Assembly: GCF_024347615.1 (NCBI RefSeq)
Contig: NZ_AP025508.1
Span: 3,534,001-3,598,000 of the forward strand
Direction of reading: 5' to 3'
Length of the DNA: 64,000 nucleotides
Origin: Vibrio splendidus
GTDB taxonomy: Bacteria; Pseudomonadota; Gammaproteobacteria; Enterobacterales; Vibrionaceae
Shown piece by piece: positions 17,946-28,122 of the stretch (its first letter is position 1; each line of letters begins with the position of its first letter). Made by a program: the position numbers and the translations under genes. The notes beneath the pieces were generated by a model. The model searched no databases. It was given only the letters and a program-made list of their open reading frames with translations, and was not told the DNA's origin.

Positions 17946-20540
17946 CTACTTGCGACGACGCCACATTGCTAAACCAAATAGTGACATCAGAGCACCGAAG
18001 CCAAATGAACCACCTACTCGCAGTTCAAGAACAGCAGGATCATGATCCGATGAACGGAAGTGATCTTGGTACTTAGGTAGGTCACCTTTGAACTCTTCGT
18101 TGTAGTCAAACAACGTCGACTCACCACCATTGATGTGCCAATCGGTCGCATCGACAACCCTATCTTTCAGGCTGTCACTGATCAACAAATGCTCCAAAGC
18201 ACCAACTTCATCATTGTATGAGTAGCTCCAGCTGTCTGGGTGCTTTTGAGCCACAGCATTAATGTAGCCGTAGTTCTTAGTAATCACCGCACCGTTATCA
18301 CCAAACTGCTCGACGCCGTCAATGTAAGTGTTACGCGCCGCTTTGATTTGCTTGCCGTATTTCTCTTCAGAGTAATCCGTAAGCACCAGCATTGGGTCTT
18401 CCATGCCGTACGAGTTCATATCCCCCAGAATCACTTTATGGCCTTTGATGCCGTCTAGCGCTTCACCCAGAGCAACTGCTGCAGCCACACGGAAGTTCTC
18501 ACATGAGCCTTGCTTATCGGCGTCAACGCCACCTTGACCGCCCTGCTCGACCGGTGCAGCATCTTCCCAACACTTAGAACCTTTCGATTTAAAGTGGTTA
18601 ATCGCAACGGTAAGTTTCTCTTTAGTGCCTTTAACTTTAAAGGTTGGCGCCAATGAGTCACGTTGGTAGTTCTTACCGTCTTCAATCACCTTGCCAAAAT
18701 CGTCTAACACTTCTGGTGCTTGTTGGCTTGGCATAGCTATAACACGGCTGTCTTTAAGCTTAACTACTTTCTTACGGTAGATAACACCTGTTGTAATGAC
18801 ATCAGTACCAATCGAGTCCATCTCGTCGGTCACACCATCTTCGTTCGAATCGACAGCTACAAAGGTATAGCGGTCTTTCTTACGCTCAATGCGATCATTC
18901 AGTTGGTTAACGAGCTGGTGAATGGCAGAGCCTTCACCAAAGCCGTTGTTCTCAATTTCCATCAAACCAATAATGTCTGCATCTAATCGAAGAATCGCGT
19001 TCACTATCTTCTCTTGCTGCATCTCAAACTCGGTGATGGTGTTCGCACCACGGTTGTTGCCGTGTTGGTTTGCGTCACCGCCAAATGGAGAGTTGAAGTA
19101 GTTCAAAACATTGAAAGTCGCGATGCGAAGGTCGCCTTCATCCATGTCTGGTTTGTCGGTACGCGGATCGTTACGAACGAAGTTTTCAGCCGAGATCTGG
19201 TTAGTTGTCACTAAGCGGTACTCACCGTAGCTGTAGGTAAGTACGCCTTCTAGACCAACAATGGTGTCATCAATACGGATGTAGTCTTCTGTTGAACCAT
19301 CTTGATCAATATCGGTACGGCCAAAGTCTGGATAGAAAGGAACTTGTCCGTCACCCGCTTTTTGATCGGTTTCAACGAAAAGACGACGGTCTGCGTTATC
19401 TTCCGTTTGTTGTTTCGCGTCTTCAGAACCTGCTGCGAAAAGCTGGTTCGGCTGCATGTTAATACGCTCATGTGCCAGTACCATGTTGTTACGACGACCT
19501 GAGTAATCATAACCAAAGGTACGAGTCACACGCATATCAAGCGCTTCGGTCGTTTTCACCAACATGCCTTCGTAGCGTTCAAGCGTTGCAGCGAAGTTCT
19601 CATCACTGTCTAGCGCTTCTATCGCCGTTGCTTCAGGTGCTTGTTGTTCGCCCTGTTTTAGCCATTGGTTGTTTTCAACTTTAAGCTGAGTATGGCTGTA
19701 GTATTCTTGAACCTTACCTTTCACACACACTACGTCGCCCGCAGCCAGTTCTGAGCTCGATTGATTCGTGTGGATAAATAGACCTTCAGAAGTACTTGAA
19801 TTGAAGTCATCCTCAAGTGCTTGCAGGTAGAAACCTTTGGTTATGCCCGTTGTCACCGCACTCACAACACCTTTAACGAAGTACTCATCGTCCGTGATGT
19901 ACGGATAGCCATCAATGAACGGTGATGTTGCGCCCTCGCCTTGGATCTCTTGAATGGTTGTGAATACTGGGTCAGAGCCATCTTGTGTACAAGTGAACGC
20001 TTCTGGCAGTTCAACACTGTCTAATGAGCCTAAGCCTTCAATGCTGTCTTTTGGGAACGACACCCACTGTGAAGCATCGAATGTTGCCGAAGGAGTTTGT
20101 GTCGCTCGAACCAAAGTAACATCTTTACCCCAATCCACATCACCCATCAAACCAACAATATCGTGTACCGAGTTATCTGAATTCAAGATAGCCAGCGGGT
20201 CGTCACCGTTATGGTTAGCAATCGACGCGTTGAGAATGTCAGCGACGGCTTTAATCTCATCACTCGCACTCGTATGAGCGACAACAAGTACCTCACCAGG
20301 CGCTAAAACGTGGCCATCTAAAGGTAAAGTGGCGCCCCATGAGCCGTTGCCATTCGCAGACTTCGCCAGCGAGTAACCATCTAAATTCATGCTGCTATCG
20401 CCGTTATTAGCAATCTCAACCGCTTTGTTGTAGCTGCCGCCTTCCACATATTGTGAAATAAACAAATCAGCGTGTGCACTTGCTGTTAACAAGCTACCAA
20501 TTGCCACTGCTAGCAATGAAGGTTTGTGTAAAAGAGCCAT
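17946..20540 (-). CDS. ExeM/NucH-type extracellular endonuclease, Xds-like
   Basis: This is a large secreted nuclease of 864 residues. It has a signal peptide (SLLAVAIGSLLTASAHA), then a lamin-tail-like domain (DLFISQYVEGGSYNKAVEI). A central OB-fold-like region around 200-450 follows, then an endonuclease/exonuclease/phosphatase domain from about 475 (RIATFNVLNYF, GLMEIENNGFG, LGDMNSYGMEDP, SSDHDPAVLEL). The end is a GlyGly-CTERM tail: GGSFGFGAL, a short hydrophobic helix and WRRRK, the target of rhombosortase. Family members such as Xds of Vibrio cholerae degrade extracellular DNA. The ATG at 20540 is chosen because AGGTGA sits 6 bases before it; a GTG at 20549 is the alternative. Confidence 0.92.
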   Translation of the reverse strand: MALLHKPSLLAVAIGSLLTASAHADLFISQYVEGGSYNKAVEIANNGDSSMNLDGYSLAKSANGNGSWGATLPLDGHVLAPGEVLVVAHTSASDEIKAVADILNASIANHNGDDPLAILNSDNSVHDIVGLMGDVDWGKDVTLVRATQTPSATFDASQWVSFPKDSIEGLGSLDSVELPEAFTCTQDGSDPVFTTIQEIQGEGATSPFIDGYPYITDDEYFVKGVVSAVTTGITKGFYLQALEDDFNSSTSEGLFIHTNQSSSELAAGDVVCVKGKVQEYYSHTQLKVENNQWLKQGEQQAPEATAIEALDSDENFAATLERYEGMLVKTTEALDMRVTRTFGYDYSGRRNNMVLAHERINMQPNQLFAAGSEDAKQQTEDNADRRLFVETDQKAGDGQVPFYPDFGRTDIDQDGSTEDYIRIDDTIVGLEGVLTYSYGEYRLVTTNQISAENFVRNDPRTDKPDMDEGDLRIATFNVLNYFNSPFGGDANQHGNNRGANTITEFEMQQEKIVNAILRLDADIIGLMEIENNGFGEGSAIHQLVNQLNDRIERKKDRYTFVAVDSNEDGVTDEMDSIGTDVITTGVIYRKKVVKLKDSRVIAMPSQQAPEVLDDFGKVIEDGKNYQRDSLAPTFKVKGTKEKLTVAINHFKSKGSKCWEDAAPVEQGGQGGVDADKQGSCENFRVAAAVALGEALDGIKGHKVILGDMNSYGMEDPMLVLTDYSEEKYGKQIKAARNTYIDGVEQFGDNGAVITKNYGYINAVAQKHPDSWSYSYNDEVGALEHLLISDSLKDRVVDATDWHINGGESTLFDYNEEFKGDLPKYQDHFRSSDHDPAVLELRVGGSFGFGALMSLFGLAMWRRRK

Positions 20541-20549
20541 CCGTTTCAC

Positions 20550-20857
20550 CTGAGTTCATCGATTTATAGTTACTGCCGTCTGTTGGCAGTCATGTATTTT
20601 GTGGTAACTATCAGGTTTATTTATGAAAGGAATAAGTCAGTTAGCAAGAAAATGAGGAACTTATCACTTAATAATCATCAATTGTTTGGCACGTTATGTA
20701 TTTCCAACACAAATAGAAATAAGCAAGATTTTATAAACCCTAAGGAGAGGGAATAGGATCGTCTGCACAGCATTAATATTATGAATATGTTAGCGAGATA
20801 ATGCTTAAATCATCAATTCAAACAAGAGATTTACTGGGAGAGCAAATGGAACGGGCA
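20550..20857. other. Upstream region of the nuclease gene
   Basis: This AT-rich gap of about 300 bases between the nuclease gene and the trpS terminator holds no gene that I can support. It should carry the nuclease promoter on the minus strand. Confidence 0.5.
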
Positions 20858-20897
20858 CTAAAAAGCCCAAAGTAAACAGCGTCTACTTTGGGCTTAA
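20858..20897 (-). terminator. Terminator of trpS
   Basis: Perfect 12-bp arms AAGCCCAAAGTA and TACTTTGGGCTT surround a 9-base loop; on the minus strand the stem runs into TTTTT. It closes the aroK-to-trpS gene run. Confidence 0.92.
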
Positions 20898-20925
20898 ATT
20901 CTGAAACGAGTGGCTTTAGCTCACC

Positions 20926-21942
20926 CTACGGGCGAGTAACAAAACCAACTGCTTCGTATGCTTTTTTCAGTGTCACGGCAGCGCGCTCAGAGGCTTTTTC
21001 TGCACCCGCTTTCATTACTGCATCCATGTAAGCACGATCAGCACGGATACGGTGGTACTCAGCTTGGATTGGCTCAAGCATCTCAACCAATGCTGCGCCT
21101 ACGTCTTTCTTGAACGGACCGTACATTTCAACACCTTGGTATTGCGCTTCGATCTCTTCGAACGTTTTACCCGTCGCAGCAGAGTACAGACCCATTAGGT
21201 TAGAGATACCCGCTTTGTTTTCCCAATCGTGAGCAATACGTGGTGGCGTTTCTGCGTCAGTCTGCGCTTTGTTGATCTTCTTGATGATCGACTTAGGCTC
21301 TTCTAGCAGAGTAATTACGTTCTTACGGTTGTCATCCGACTTAGACATCTTCTTAGTCGCATCTTGCAGGCTCATTACACGTGCATTCACTGTTGGAATG
21401 TAAGGTTCTGGCACTTGGAAGATTGGCGTTTCAGGGCCGTAGATGTTGTTAAAGCGATTTGCGATATCACGCGCTAGCTCTAAGTGTTGTTTCTGGTCGC
21501 TACCTACTGGCACTTGGTGAGCCCCGTAAAGCAGGATGTCTGCAGCCATCAACACTGGGTAGTCGTATAGGCCTACGTTTACGTCATTTGAGTGACGTGC
21601 AGACTTATCTTTAAACTGAGTCATACGGCTCAGTTCACCCATTTGTGTGTAACAGTTAAGAAGCCAACCAAGTTGAGCATGCTCTGGTACGTGTGACTGA
21701 ACAAATAGCGTGCTCTTCTTTGGATCAACACCGACAGCAAGACAGATTGCTAATGCGTCTAGAGTCGCTTCATGCAGTGCTTTCGGATCTTGGCGAACCG
21801 TAATTGCGTGAAGGTCTACAACACAGTATTGGCAATCGTAATCATCTTGCATCTGTTGCCATTGACGTAGAGCACCCAAGTAGTTACCGATACTTAGTTC
21901 ACCAGATGGTTGAACACCACTCAATACGATGGGCTTGCTCAT
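20926..21942 (-). CDS. trpS: Tryptophanyl-tRNA synthetase
   Basis: TrpS charges tRNA-Trp with tryptophan. The class-I synthetase has 338 residues. The HIGH-equivalent motif appears as [12 protein letters not shown] near residues 14-25, with PSG just before it, and the KMSKS loop as KKMSKSDDN near 199. The length equals the typical bacterial TrpS (about 334). It is the last gene of the leftward dam-rpe-gph-trpS run, as in E. coli. A hairpin in the 175-bp gap after gph may reduce read-through. Confidence 0.97.
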   Translation of the reverse strand: MSKPIVLSGVQPSGELSIGNYLGALRQWQQMQDDYDCQYCVVDLHAITVRQDPKALHEATLDALAICLAVGVDPKKSTLFVQSHVPEHAQLGWLLNCYTQMGELSRMTQFKDKSARHSNDVNVGLYDYPVLMAADILLYGAHQVPVGSDQKQHLELARDIANRFNNIYGPETPIFQVPEPYIPTVNARVMSLQDATKKMSKSDDNRKNVITLLEEPKSIIKKINKAQTDAETPPRIAHDWENKAGISNLMGLYSAATGKTFEEIEAQYQGVEMYGPFKKDVGAALVEMLEPIQAEYHRIRADRAYMDAVMKAGAEKASERAAVTLKKAYEAVGFVTRP

Positions 21943-22028
21943 GCTTTTAATTCCTTTGCTTGTTCGCTAAGCTCGTTAACTTAGTTTCTTAACCTAGTAT
22001 CTGAAAAACTTAGCTTCTTAACTTTAAA

Positions 22029-22059
22029 ATAGAAAGCCGCACAGCTCTTCTGTACGGCT
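22029..22059 (-). terminator. Hairpin between gph and trpS
   Basis: AGCCGTACAG and CTGTGCGGCT (minus strand, one mismatch) with a 5-base loop are followed by TTCTATTTT. The broken T-run suggests a weak terminator or attenuator. Confidence 0.5.
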
Positions 22060-22117
22060 CATCCAGTGTACTCATTGATAAGTATTTTGCTAGTAGGTTA
22101 GCTAACTTTTGTCCGCT

Positions 22118-22804
22118 TTATGCTGAAACTAGAACGACATCTAGTAATTGTGCAATGTTGTCTGCGACATAGTCAGGGTTTGATACTGAAATCGGCTCAC
22201 CGTGGTTATAGCCGTAAGTCAGACCAAACGAGTGGCAGCCTGCGTTCTTAGCCGCTTTGATGTCGTTGCTTGAATCGCCTACCATCAGCATATCTTCAGC
22301 CTTCACATTATGCTTTTCCAGCAACCAGTTCAGCGCTACTGGGTTCGGCTTTTTCTCTGGGAAAGAGTCGCCACCCAACACATCAACAAAGTACTTATCG
22401 ATACCGTGCTGCGCCAGAACATCTGGTACAAATTTCGAAGGCTTGTTGGTGACAAGCGCCATGGTGAAGCCCGCTTTGTCTAGCTCAGCTAACGTCTCTT
22501 TAACCGATGGATAAAGGTGACTCAGCTTATGGCCGCCCTGCTCGTAGAAGTCATCAAACAGGATACGCGCTTTCTTCAAAAGATCAGGCTCAAGGCTTGG
22601 ATCAACCGTAAGATTACGGCTCAATGAACGTCCAATAAGAACATCAGCACCATTACCCACATAGTCGCGAACTTGTTCTTCGCTTACTGAAGAAAAACCC
22701 AGTTCCTGACAAGCTTGGTCAGCGGCGACAGCCAAATCAGGCACGCTATCTAACAAGGTTCCATCCAAATCAAAGGCAATCAGTTTTATTGAGCTTAATG
22801 ACAT
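22118..22804 (-). CDS. gph: Phosphoglycolate phosphatase
   Basis: This HAD-superfamily phosphatase of 228 residues removes phosphate from 2-phosphoglycolate, a product of DNA repair. Motif I is FDLDGTLLDS at residues 11-20 with the nucleophile Asp. Motif II is the Thr-containing VTNKPSKF near 120, and motif III and IV are EKKPNPVALNWLL and MVGDSSNDIKAAKNAG. The small cap domain between motifs I and II fits the Gph type. It is placed between rpe and trpS as in enterobacteria, with a strong terminator between rpe and gph that implies an internal promoter. Confidence 0.95.
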   Translation of the reverse strand: MSLSSIKLIAFDLDGTLLDSVPDLAVAADQACQELGFSSVSEEQVRDYVGNGADVLIGRSLSRNLTVDPSLEPDLLKKARILFDDFYEQGGHKLSHLYPSVKETLAELDKAGFTMALVTNKPSKFVPDVLAQHGIDKYFVDVLGGDSFPEKKPNPVALNWLLEKHNVKAEDMLMVGDSSNDIKAAKNAGCHSFGLTYGYNHGEPISVSNPDYVADNIAQLLDVVLVSA

Positions 22805-22854
22805 CTTACTTTCCTATTTATTATGTTCGTCTTATGAGTTGAGCTCCAAGACGT

Positions 22855-22880
22855 AAAAAAGGGGCCAATTAGCCCCTTAA
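22855..22880 (-). terminator. Terminator between rpe and gph
   Basis: On the minus strand AAGGGGC, loop, GCCCCTT is followed by a T-run of six. It lies 46 bases past the rpe stop and should limit transcription into gph. Confidence 0.85.
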
Positions 22881-22923
22881 TTTAAATTTTTTGATTTTAG
22901 GTCAACAGACCCTAGTTCTACTT

Positions 22924-23598
22924 TTATGCGTTAACTTTTGCAAGCTCTGCACGCATCTCATCAATCACTTCTTTGTAATCTGGTTGATTGAAGATAGCGG
23001 AACCGGCAACAAACATGTCTGCGCCCGCTTCTGCGATTTCACGGATATTATCTACCTTCACGCCGCCATCAATCTCAAGGCGGATATCACGGCCTGATTC
23101 ATCAATAAGTTTACGAACAGCGCGCAGCTTATCGAGTGTGTGAGGAATGAAAGATTGACCGCCAAAGCCAGGGTTCACAGACATTAGTAGAATCATATCT
23201 ACTTTATCTAAGATGTAATCAAGGCAAGAAAGTGGCGTTGCTGGGTTAAGTACGACACCCGCTTTACAGCCGTGTTCTTTGATTAGCTGTAGAGTACGGT
23301 CAACGTGCTCAGACGCTTCAACGTGGAAGGTAATCATTGATGCGCCGGCTTTAGCAAACTCAGGTACGATGCTGTCTACTGGCTTAACCATTAGGTGAAC
23401 ATCGATAGGAGCTGTGATGCCGTAGTCGCGCAACGCTTTACAGATCGGTGCACCAAAAGTCAGGTTAGGTACGTAGTGGTTATCCATCACATCGAAGTGC
23501 ACAACGTCGGCACCGGCTGCGAGTACTTTTTCTACGTCTTCACCAAGACGAGCAAAATCTGCAGACAAAATCGATGGAGCGATTAGAAAATCTTTCAT
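22924..23598 (-). CDS. rpe: Ribulose-phosphate 3-epimerase
   Basis: Rpe interconverts ribulose 5-phosphate and xylulose 5-phosphate in the pentose phosphate pathway. The TIM-barrel protein has 224 residues. The metal and catalytic segments are visible: [16 protein letters not shown] near residue 35, HLMVKPVD near 68, [11 protein letters not shown] near 140, and EIDGGVK near 175, whose Asp is catalytic. The ATG at 23598 has AAGAGG just upstream and gives the canonical start [15 protein letters not shown]. It lies 200 bases downstream of dam. Confidence 0.96.
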   Translation of the reverse strand: MKDFLIAPSILSADFARLGEDVEKVLAAGADVVHFDVMDNHYVPNLTFGAPICKALRDYGITAPIDVHLMVKPVDSIVPEFAKAGASMITFHVEASEHVDRTLQLIKEHGCKAGVVLNPATPLSCLDYILDKVDMILLMSVNPGFGGQSFIPHTLDKLRAVRKLIDESGRDIRLEIDGGVKVDNIREIAEAGADMFVAGSAIFNQPDYKEVIDEMRAELAKVNA

Positions 23599-23798
23599 AC
23601 CAAACCTCTTAAGAGTGAGTAAATTGCGAATATCACCGCCTTGTGACATCTCGTACACGAATACAAGACTCAATCCCAAGACTATTTGGTGTGCAATTCT
23701 ACCTAAGCACCTAAGCAGATTCTAGCAGTTCGAAAGATTAGTTTATGAAAGTACCCGTTGGTCACTCAATTTAATGAGTTCGAGGGTTATGGTGACGA

Positions 23799-24647
23799 CT
23801 ACAATTCTGTTGAAGCGTGTTGCTGGTTTTTCTCTTTATGAAAAAGTGCCAGTAACTCATCCACTTTATTACGCCCTGCGCCATTACGGCTAATGGTGCG
23901 CTTAACCTTGACCACGTTCAGTTCCGCTCCATGGTATAAACGGCGCGTTAAGGTAGTGTCATGGTTTGAAATCAAGACAGGGATGCCTCGTTCCATTGCC
24001 GCTCTTTCTGCAACATCAGCCAAGGCCGCTTGATCATCTAAGCTGAAGCCATTACCCGCATAAGAGGTAAAGTTAGCAGTACTAGACAATGGCGCATAAG
24101 GAGGATCACAATAAACAACACAGCCTTTACGGGCGCGGCTAAAGGTCTCGCTATACCCTTCACAAACAAACGTCGCTTTCTTCGCTTTCTCAGCAAAAAA
24201 CTCCAACTCAGCTTCTGGAAAGTAAGGTTTTTTATAAGAACCAAATGGAACGTTAAAACCGCCCTTCTTGTTGTAACGACACAAGCCATTGAAGCCAAAT
24301 CGGTTCATGTACAAGAAAGCTAACGAGCGATACATGACGTTATCTGTACCATTGAACTCAGCGCGAACATCTAAGAACACTTCTCTACGGTTATTCTCCG
24401 GACAGAACCAACGCTTCGCTTCAGTGATATAGGTTTCAGGATCGGTTTTAAGTAGATTGTATAGGTTGATAAGATCGGGATTGATATCTGCAAGCAGGTA
24501 CTGTTCAAAATCAGTATTCAGAAATACTGAGCCGGCACCGACAAACGGTTCTACCAATTTACGAGCAGGTGGCAGGTGACGTTGGATGTCTTCAACTAGG
24601 CCATATTTACCACCAGCCCATTTTAGAAAGGCACGCTGCTTTTTCAT
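23799..24647 (-). CDS. dam: DNA adenine methylase Dam (GATC)
   Basis: Dam methylates the N6 of adenine in GATC and guides mismatch repair and replication timing; in vibrios it is essential or nearly so through chromosome 2 replication. The protein has 282 residues (E. coli 278). Motif order is that of alpha-class methylases: FLKWAGGKY near residue 7 and VEPFVGAGS at 32-40 for AdoMet binding, with the catalytic DPPY at 181-184 in VVYCDPPYAPL. The Lys-rich C-terminus is typical. It follows damX by 69 bases in the classic damX-dam-rpe order, which supports an orthologous housekeeping methylase rather than a restriction-linked one. Confidence 0.97.
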   Translation of the reverse strand: MKKQRAFLKWAGGKYGLVEDIQRHLPPARKLVEPFVGAGSVFLNTDFEQYLLADINPDLINLYNLLKTDPETYITEAKRWFCPENNRREVFLDVRAEFNGTDNVMYRSLAFLYMNRFGFNGLCRYNKKGGFNVPFGSYKKPYFPEAELEFFAEKAKKATFVCEGYSETFSRARKGCVVYCDPPYAPLSSTANFTSYAGNGFSLDDQAALADVAERAAMERGIPVLISNHDTTLTRRLYHGAELNVVKVKRTISRNGAGRNKVDELLALFHKEKNQQHASTEL

Positions 24648-24716
24648 TTACTGCTCTATCTATCAACTCAAAAATAAGGCTGCGGAATGTAACATATTTT
24701 GAGGCTAAGCTCAGGG

Positions 24717-26234
24717 TTATTTCGCACGTTCTATCTCTCGATGCACTTGATTCATCGATTTTGCCCAAGGTTCCAACTGCTGAAGTGGTTTTGGTAACGC
24801 ACTTACGGCATCTCGCGCGACTTGAATCGTTGGATAATCTTGATAAGTGATAATAAACCACTTGGTGTCGTTACGAAGTGTTGGGTAAATACGAACCTTG
24901 TCCTCGACGTCATATTCTTCAATAAAAGACTGAACATCTTCTAATGACGTCATCGCGCTCAACTGTAAGGTATAAGCGCGTGGCGAGATAGCTTGTAACT
25001 CTTCGCGAGCAAATGAGAAGGTGATCTTTTTCGTCGGCGGTGTTGATTCCGTTAGGTCAGCATCTTCATCAGCCGAAGCTTGTGACTCGTTATTCGGAGC
25101 ATCAAGTTGCGAGCTAATCTCTGCACTTGAGTTTTCTTCAACGGCAGCATCAATCGCACTGGTATCGGCACTTTTCGGCTTGTCATCAAGCAAGGCATCA
25201 ACCACATCAGAAGTAATCACAACACGTTGCTGCTCTTGTTTCACCTCGCCAACACTGGCTGTACCTTCCACCACAACCGGTGGTAATGATGAACTGTCAT
25301 CGTCAGCACCTTGATAGCTCATGTCAGCTTCGGCTTCAGAATCTGAAGATCCGTCGACTCCGGCTTGCTCGGTACCACTTTCCACTTCAAACGTTGGGAT
25401 AGCGGTTTGTCCAATGGGAGCGATAAGTGATTGCGCTTTATCGTCAGGGGTTGGTTGACTGAACATCCACCAATAGCCACCACCAATTAAAACCAACAAC
25501 AAGGCCACCACCATCGCGATATTGATGGGTGAGCCAATAATTGAGCGAATAATAATCCTTTTTTCCACTTTCAATTCTCCTAAAGCCATTAACTCACCGG
25601 GCAAAGGTTGTGCTTTATTAAACGCACGTCGCACGCGAGTTTCAGACTCATCATCAACATATCGAATCACTAAGGATTCAAAGAAATGTTCCGCTTCTGG
25701 TTGAGAAAGATCATCGATCTCGAGGTCGATAGGCTTGTGTGGTTGCCCGTAACTAAGACGTGTTAGTAGCGTGTCTAGATGGCCAATTTCCGAGAAGAGA
25801 ACGATATTGATCGTCCATTGAGGGTTTGATTGAGCTTCAAGTACCAACATCCATAATTCGGATACCAATAACTCAGACAGTCGGTGGGCATCATCTACAA
25901 CGATAACCACATTACACGACTCTCCATCCAGTAGCCTTGCGAGGCTATCTGATAAAGAATCATGTTGATTAAACAGGGGATCAGAAACAATTTGGCTAAG
26001 AATAAGCGCGCGACGTTGTTGATCGTCTTGGCTTGGGTGACAAAGCAGTAAACACTGATTTTTTTCTGTCGACCAGGCTTCAAGGTAACGTTGAGCCAAC
26101 CAAGATCGGCCAGAGCCAGTTTTGCCCGCAACCGTTACAAGGTTTGAACCAAAGTTAGTCAAAAGCTGTAAGCGCTCTAGCAGCTCAACTTGAGACTCTA
26201 ACTCTAATACTCTTAATTCATGAGCCAAACTCAT
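24717..26234 (-). CDS. damX: DamX-like cell division protein with SPOR domain
   Basis: DamX is an inner-membrane divisome protein whose periplasmic SPOR domain binds denuded septal peptidoglycan. The product has 505 residues. Residues 1-220 form an AAA-type domain with Walker A AGKTGSGRSW near 37 and the Walker B-like VVIVVDDAHRL. A single membrane helix (MVVALLLVLIGGGYWWMF) is near 240. A long acidic, low-complexity linker covers 260-400. The SPOR domain (YTLQLSAMTSLEDVQSF) occupies about 415-495. The N-terminal ATPase part resembles GspA/ExeA-like ATPases, usual for vibrio DamX. It lies between aroB and dam. Confidence 0.92.
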   Translation of the reverse strand: MSLAHELRVLELESQVELLERLQLLTNFGSNLVTVAGKTGSGRSWLAQRYLEAWSTEKNQCLLLCHPSQDDQQRRALILSQIVSDPLFNQHDSLSDSLARLLDGESCNVVIVVDDAHRLSELLVSELWMLVLEAQSNPQWTINIVLFSEIGHLDTLLTRLSYGQPHKPIDLEIDDLSQPEAEHFFESLVIRYVDDESETRVRRAFNKAQPLPGELMALGELKVEKRIIIRSIIGSPINIAMVVALLLVLIGGGYWWMFSQPTPDDKAQSLIAPIGQTAIPTFEVESGTEQAGVDGSSDSEAEADMSYQGADDDSSSLPPVVVEGTASVGEVKQEQQRVVITSDVVDALLDDKPKSADTSAIDAAVEENSSAEISSQLDAPNNESQASADEDADLTESTPPTKKITFSFAREELQAISPRAYTLQLSAMTSLEDVQSFIEEYDVEDKVRIYPTLRNDTKWFIITYQDYPTIQVARDAVSALPKPLQQLEPWAKSMNQVHREIERAK

Positions 26235-26313
26235 TGGGGATCCCTACTGATAAGATCGATCAGTAAAACGCTTCAGCTGCCTAGAGTTTAGCTAGGCAAC
26301 CTCACAACCAAAT

Positions 26314-27402
26314 TTAAAGAGTACGGCAGAAATCAATCGCTTGTTTAATGATGTCTTGAGGCACATCAGCGACCACTTCAGCGGTACCAATACTTGTTGG
26401 TAATACCAAACGTAACTGACCAGACAGCACTTTTTTATCACGCATCATGTGCTTCATAAAGTCTTCAAAAGACATGCTTTCTGGCGTATGGATTGGCAGT
26501 TTCGCATTCTTGAGTATAGAAATAATTCGCTCAAGTTGCTGCTGAGAGATCAGTCCCTGTAATTGAGCGGTTTTCGCTGCCATTACAGTGCCTGACGACA
26601 CAGCTTCACCATGTAGCCAATTACCATAGCCTAGTTCTGCTTCGATCGCATGACCAAATGTATGACCTAGGTTCAATAACGCTCTGATTCCTGACTCTTT
26701 TTCATCTATAGCAACCACTTCAGCCTTAATTGCACAACAACGAGCAATCGCGGTAATCAGTGCATCTTCATCAAGTTGATAAAGTTTCTCTAGATTCTGT
26801 TCCAACCAATCAAAGAAGACTTCATCGTAAATGATGCCGTATTTGATCACCTCAGCAATGCCCGCTGCGAACTCACGCTCTGGAAGCGTTGATAAGCAGT
26901 TAGTATCAATGATGACAGATTTTGGTTGGTAAAAAGCGCCGATCATATTCTTGCCAAGGGGATGGTTCACTGCAGTTTTACCACCTACAGAGGAGTCCAC
27001 TTGAGAAAGAAGGGTCGTCGGGATTTGAATGAAATCAATACCGCGCTGGTAGCAAGAGGCAGCAAAACCGACCAAATCACCGATAACACCACCACCCAAA
27101 GCAATCACCACCACATCGCGGCTGTAATTTCCTTCAAGCATGTAGCTCATCACTGAGTTGAACGTTTCAAGTGTTTTGTATTGCTCACCGTCTGGCAACT
27201 CTAAAAGAGAAGTTTGACAGCCTACTTGATCCAACAACGATAAAATTTTATCGGCATAAAGAGGCGCTACTGTCACATTACTGATAACAACAACTTTCTG
27301 TTTGCCTGATAAAAAAGAAAGGTACGCCGGGTCTTCAAATAACCCGGCGCCAATAGAGATAGGGTAGCTACGCTCAGCTAGATTGACCGTAATCCGTTCC
27401 AT
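26314..27402 (-). CDS. aroB: 3-Dehydroquinate synthase
   Basis: AroB converts DAHP to 3-dehydroquinate, step 2 of the shikimate pathway, using NAD and a divalent metal. The 362 residues match the E. coli length. Landmarks are the NAD-binding [13 protein letters not shown] near 105, the [21 protein letters not shown] segment (seen as [10 protein letters not shown]), and the metal His residues in [11 protein letters not shown] and LHGEAVSSG. It starts 25 bases after aroK and is followed by damX, giving the familiar aroK-aroB-damX order. Confidence 0.97.
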   Translation of the reverse strand: MERITVNLAERSYPISIGAGLFEDPAYLSFLSGKQKVVVISNVTVAPLYADKILSLLDQVGCQTSLLELPDGEQYKTLETFNSVMSYMLEGNYSRDVVVIALGGGVIGDLVGFAASCYQRGIDFIQIPTTLLSQVDSSVGGKTAVNHPLGKNMIGAFYQPKSVIIDTNCLSTLPEREFAAGIAEVIKYGIIYDEVFFDWLEQNLEKLYQLDEDALITAIARCCAIKAEVVAIDEKESGIRALLNLGHTFGHAIEAELGYGNWLHGEAVSSGTVMAAKTAQLQGLISQQQLERIISILKNAKLPIHTPESMSFEDFMKHMMRDKKVLSGQLRLVLPTSIGTAEVVADVPQDIIKQAIDFCRTL

Positions 27403-27427
27403 GGGTTTGCTCTCCGAAAAAATGAAC

Positions 27428-27946
27428 TTAACGTTCTTCTAGCATTTTTACGATCTGGTTGGCTACCACTTTTGCACTTTGATCGTCGGTACGAACTGTG
27501 TAGTCCGCCACTTCGTCGTATAGTGCGTTGCGAGATACAGCTAGATCTTCTAGCACATCACGCGGGTTGTCTGTTTGAAGTAGAGGGCGTTTCTTGTCGC
27601 GGTTAGTGCGAGCAAGTTGCTTTTCAATTGTTGTTTCTAGGTATACAACAATGCCTCGTGCAGATAGACGGTTACGGTTTTCTTTGCTCAGCACTGAACC
27701 ACCGCCTGTCGCAAGAACAATACCTTGTTCTTCTGTCAGATCGTTGATTACAGATTCTTCGCGCTTACGGAAACCATCTTCGCCCTCAACATCAAAAACC
27801 CATGCGATGTCTGCGCCAGTGCGCTCTTCGATCACAGTGTCAGAGTCTAGAAACTCCATATGAAGTTGGGAAGCTAGGTGTCTACCAATTGTACTTTTGC
27901 CGGCGCCCATTGGGCCAACAAGAAAAATATTGCGTTTCTCAGCCAT
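27428..27946 (-). CDS. aroK: Shikimate kinase I
   Basis: AroK phosphorylates shikimate at the 3-OH. The 172-residue P-loop kinase shows Walker [10 protein letters not shown] at 11-19, the shikimate-binding [14 protein letters not shown] with its Asp near 34-36, the GGGSV loop near 80, and a lid segment [11 protein letters not shown] near 115-125. The length equals E. coli AroK (173). It follows pilQ by 176 bases, in which a large two-tier inverted repeat is found, and precedes aroB by 25 bases. The same pilQ (hofQ)-aroK-aroB order is seen in enterobacteria. Confidence 0.97.
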   Translation of the reverse strand: MAEKRNIFLVGPMGAGKSTIGRHLASQLHMEFLDSDTVIEERTGADIAWVFDVEGEDGFRKREESVINDLTEEQGIVLATGGGSVLSKENRNRLSARGIVVYLETTIEKQLARTNRDKKRPLLQTDNPRDVLEDLAVSRNALYDEVADYTVRTDDQSAKVVANQIVKMLEER

Positions 27947-28027
27947 GTTTTTAGCAGTAATTTACAACGTTAATTCAATGACATCGCCACAAGGTAGGTC
28001 AGTACAAGTACTGAAATTAAAAGGCCC

Positions 28028-28090
28028 GTGGCACCGATTCCTCACAGATAATTCGTGATAAGACCCGAAATTATCAAGGTTAGGTGCCAC
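28028..28090. repeat. Two-tier inverted repeat between pilQ and aroK
   Basis: Outer perfect arms GTGGCACC (28028-28035) and GGTGCCAC (28083-28090) enclose inner perfect arms GATAATT (28047-28053) and AATTATC (28069-28075). On the minus strand it is followed by GGGCCTTTTAATTT, so it may serve as a pilQ terminator. Confidence 0.75.
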
Positions 28091-28122
28091 TAATGCAACT
28101 TTATTTTTAATCTAATTGTTCA

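Noticed and set aside
23799..24647. The adenine methylase as part of a restriction-modification or phage system
   Set aside because: It sits in the conserved damX-dam-rpe order, has Dam motifs and length, and no nuclease gene is nearby.
24717..26234. Reading the damX ATPase domain as a separate gspA/exeA-type gene or a defence ATPase
   Set aside because: It is one continuous frame with a membrane helix and a SPOR domain between aroB and dam, which is the DamX position and architecture.
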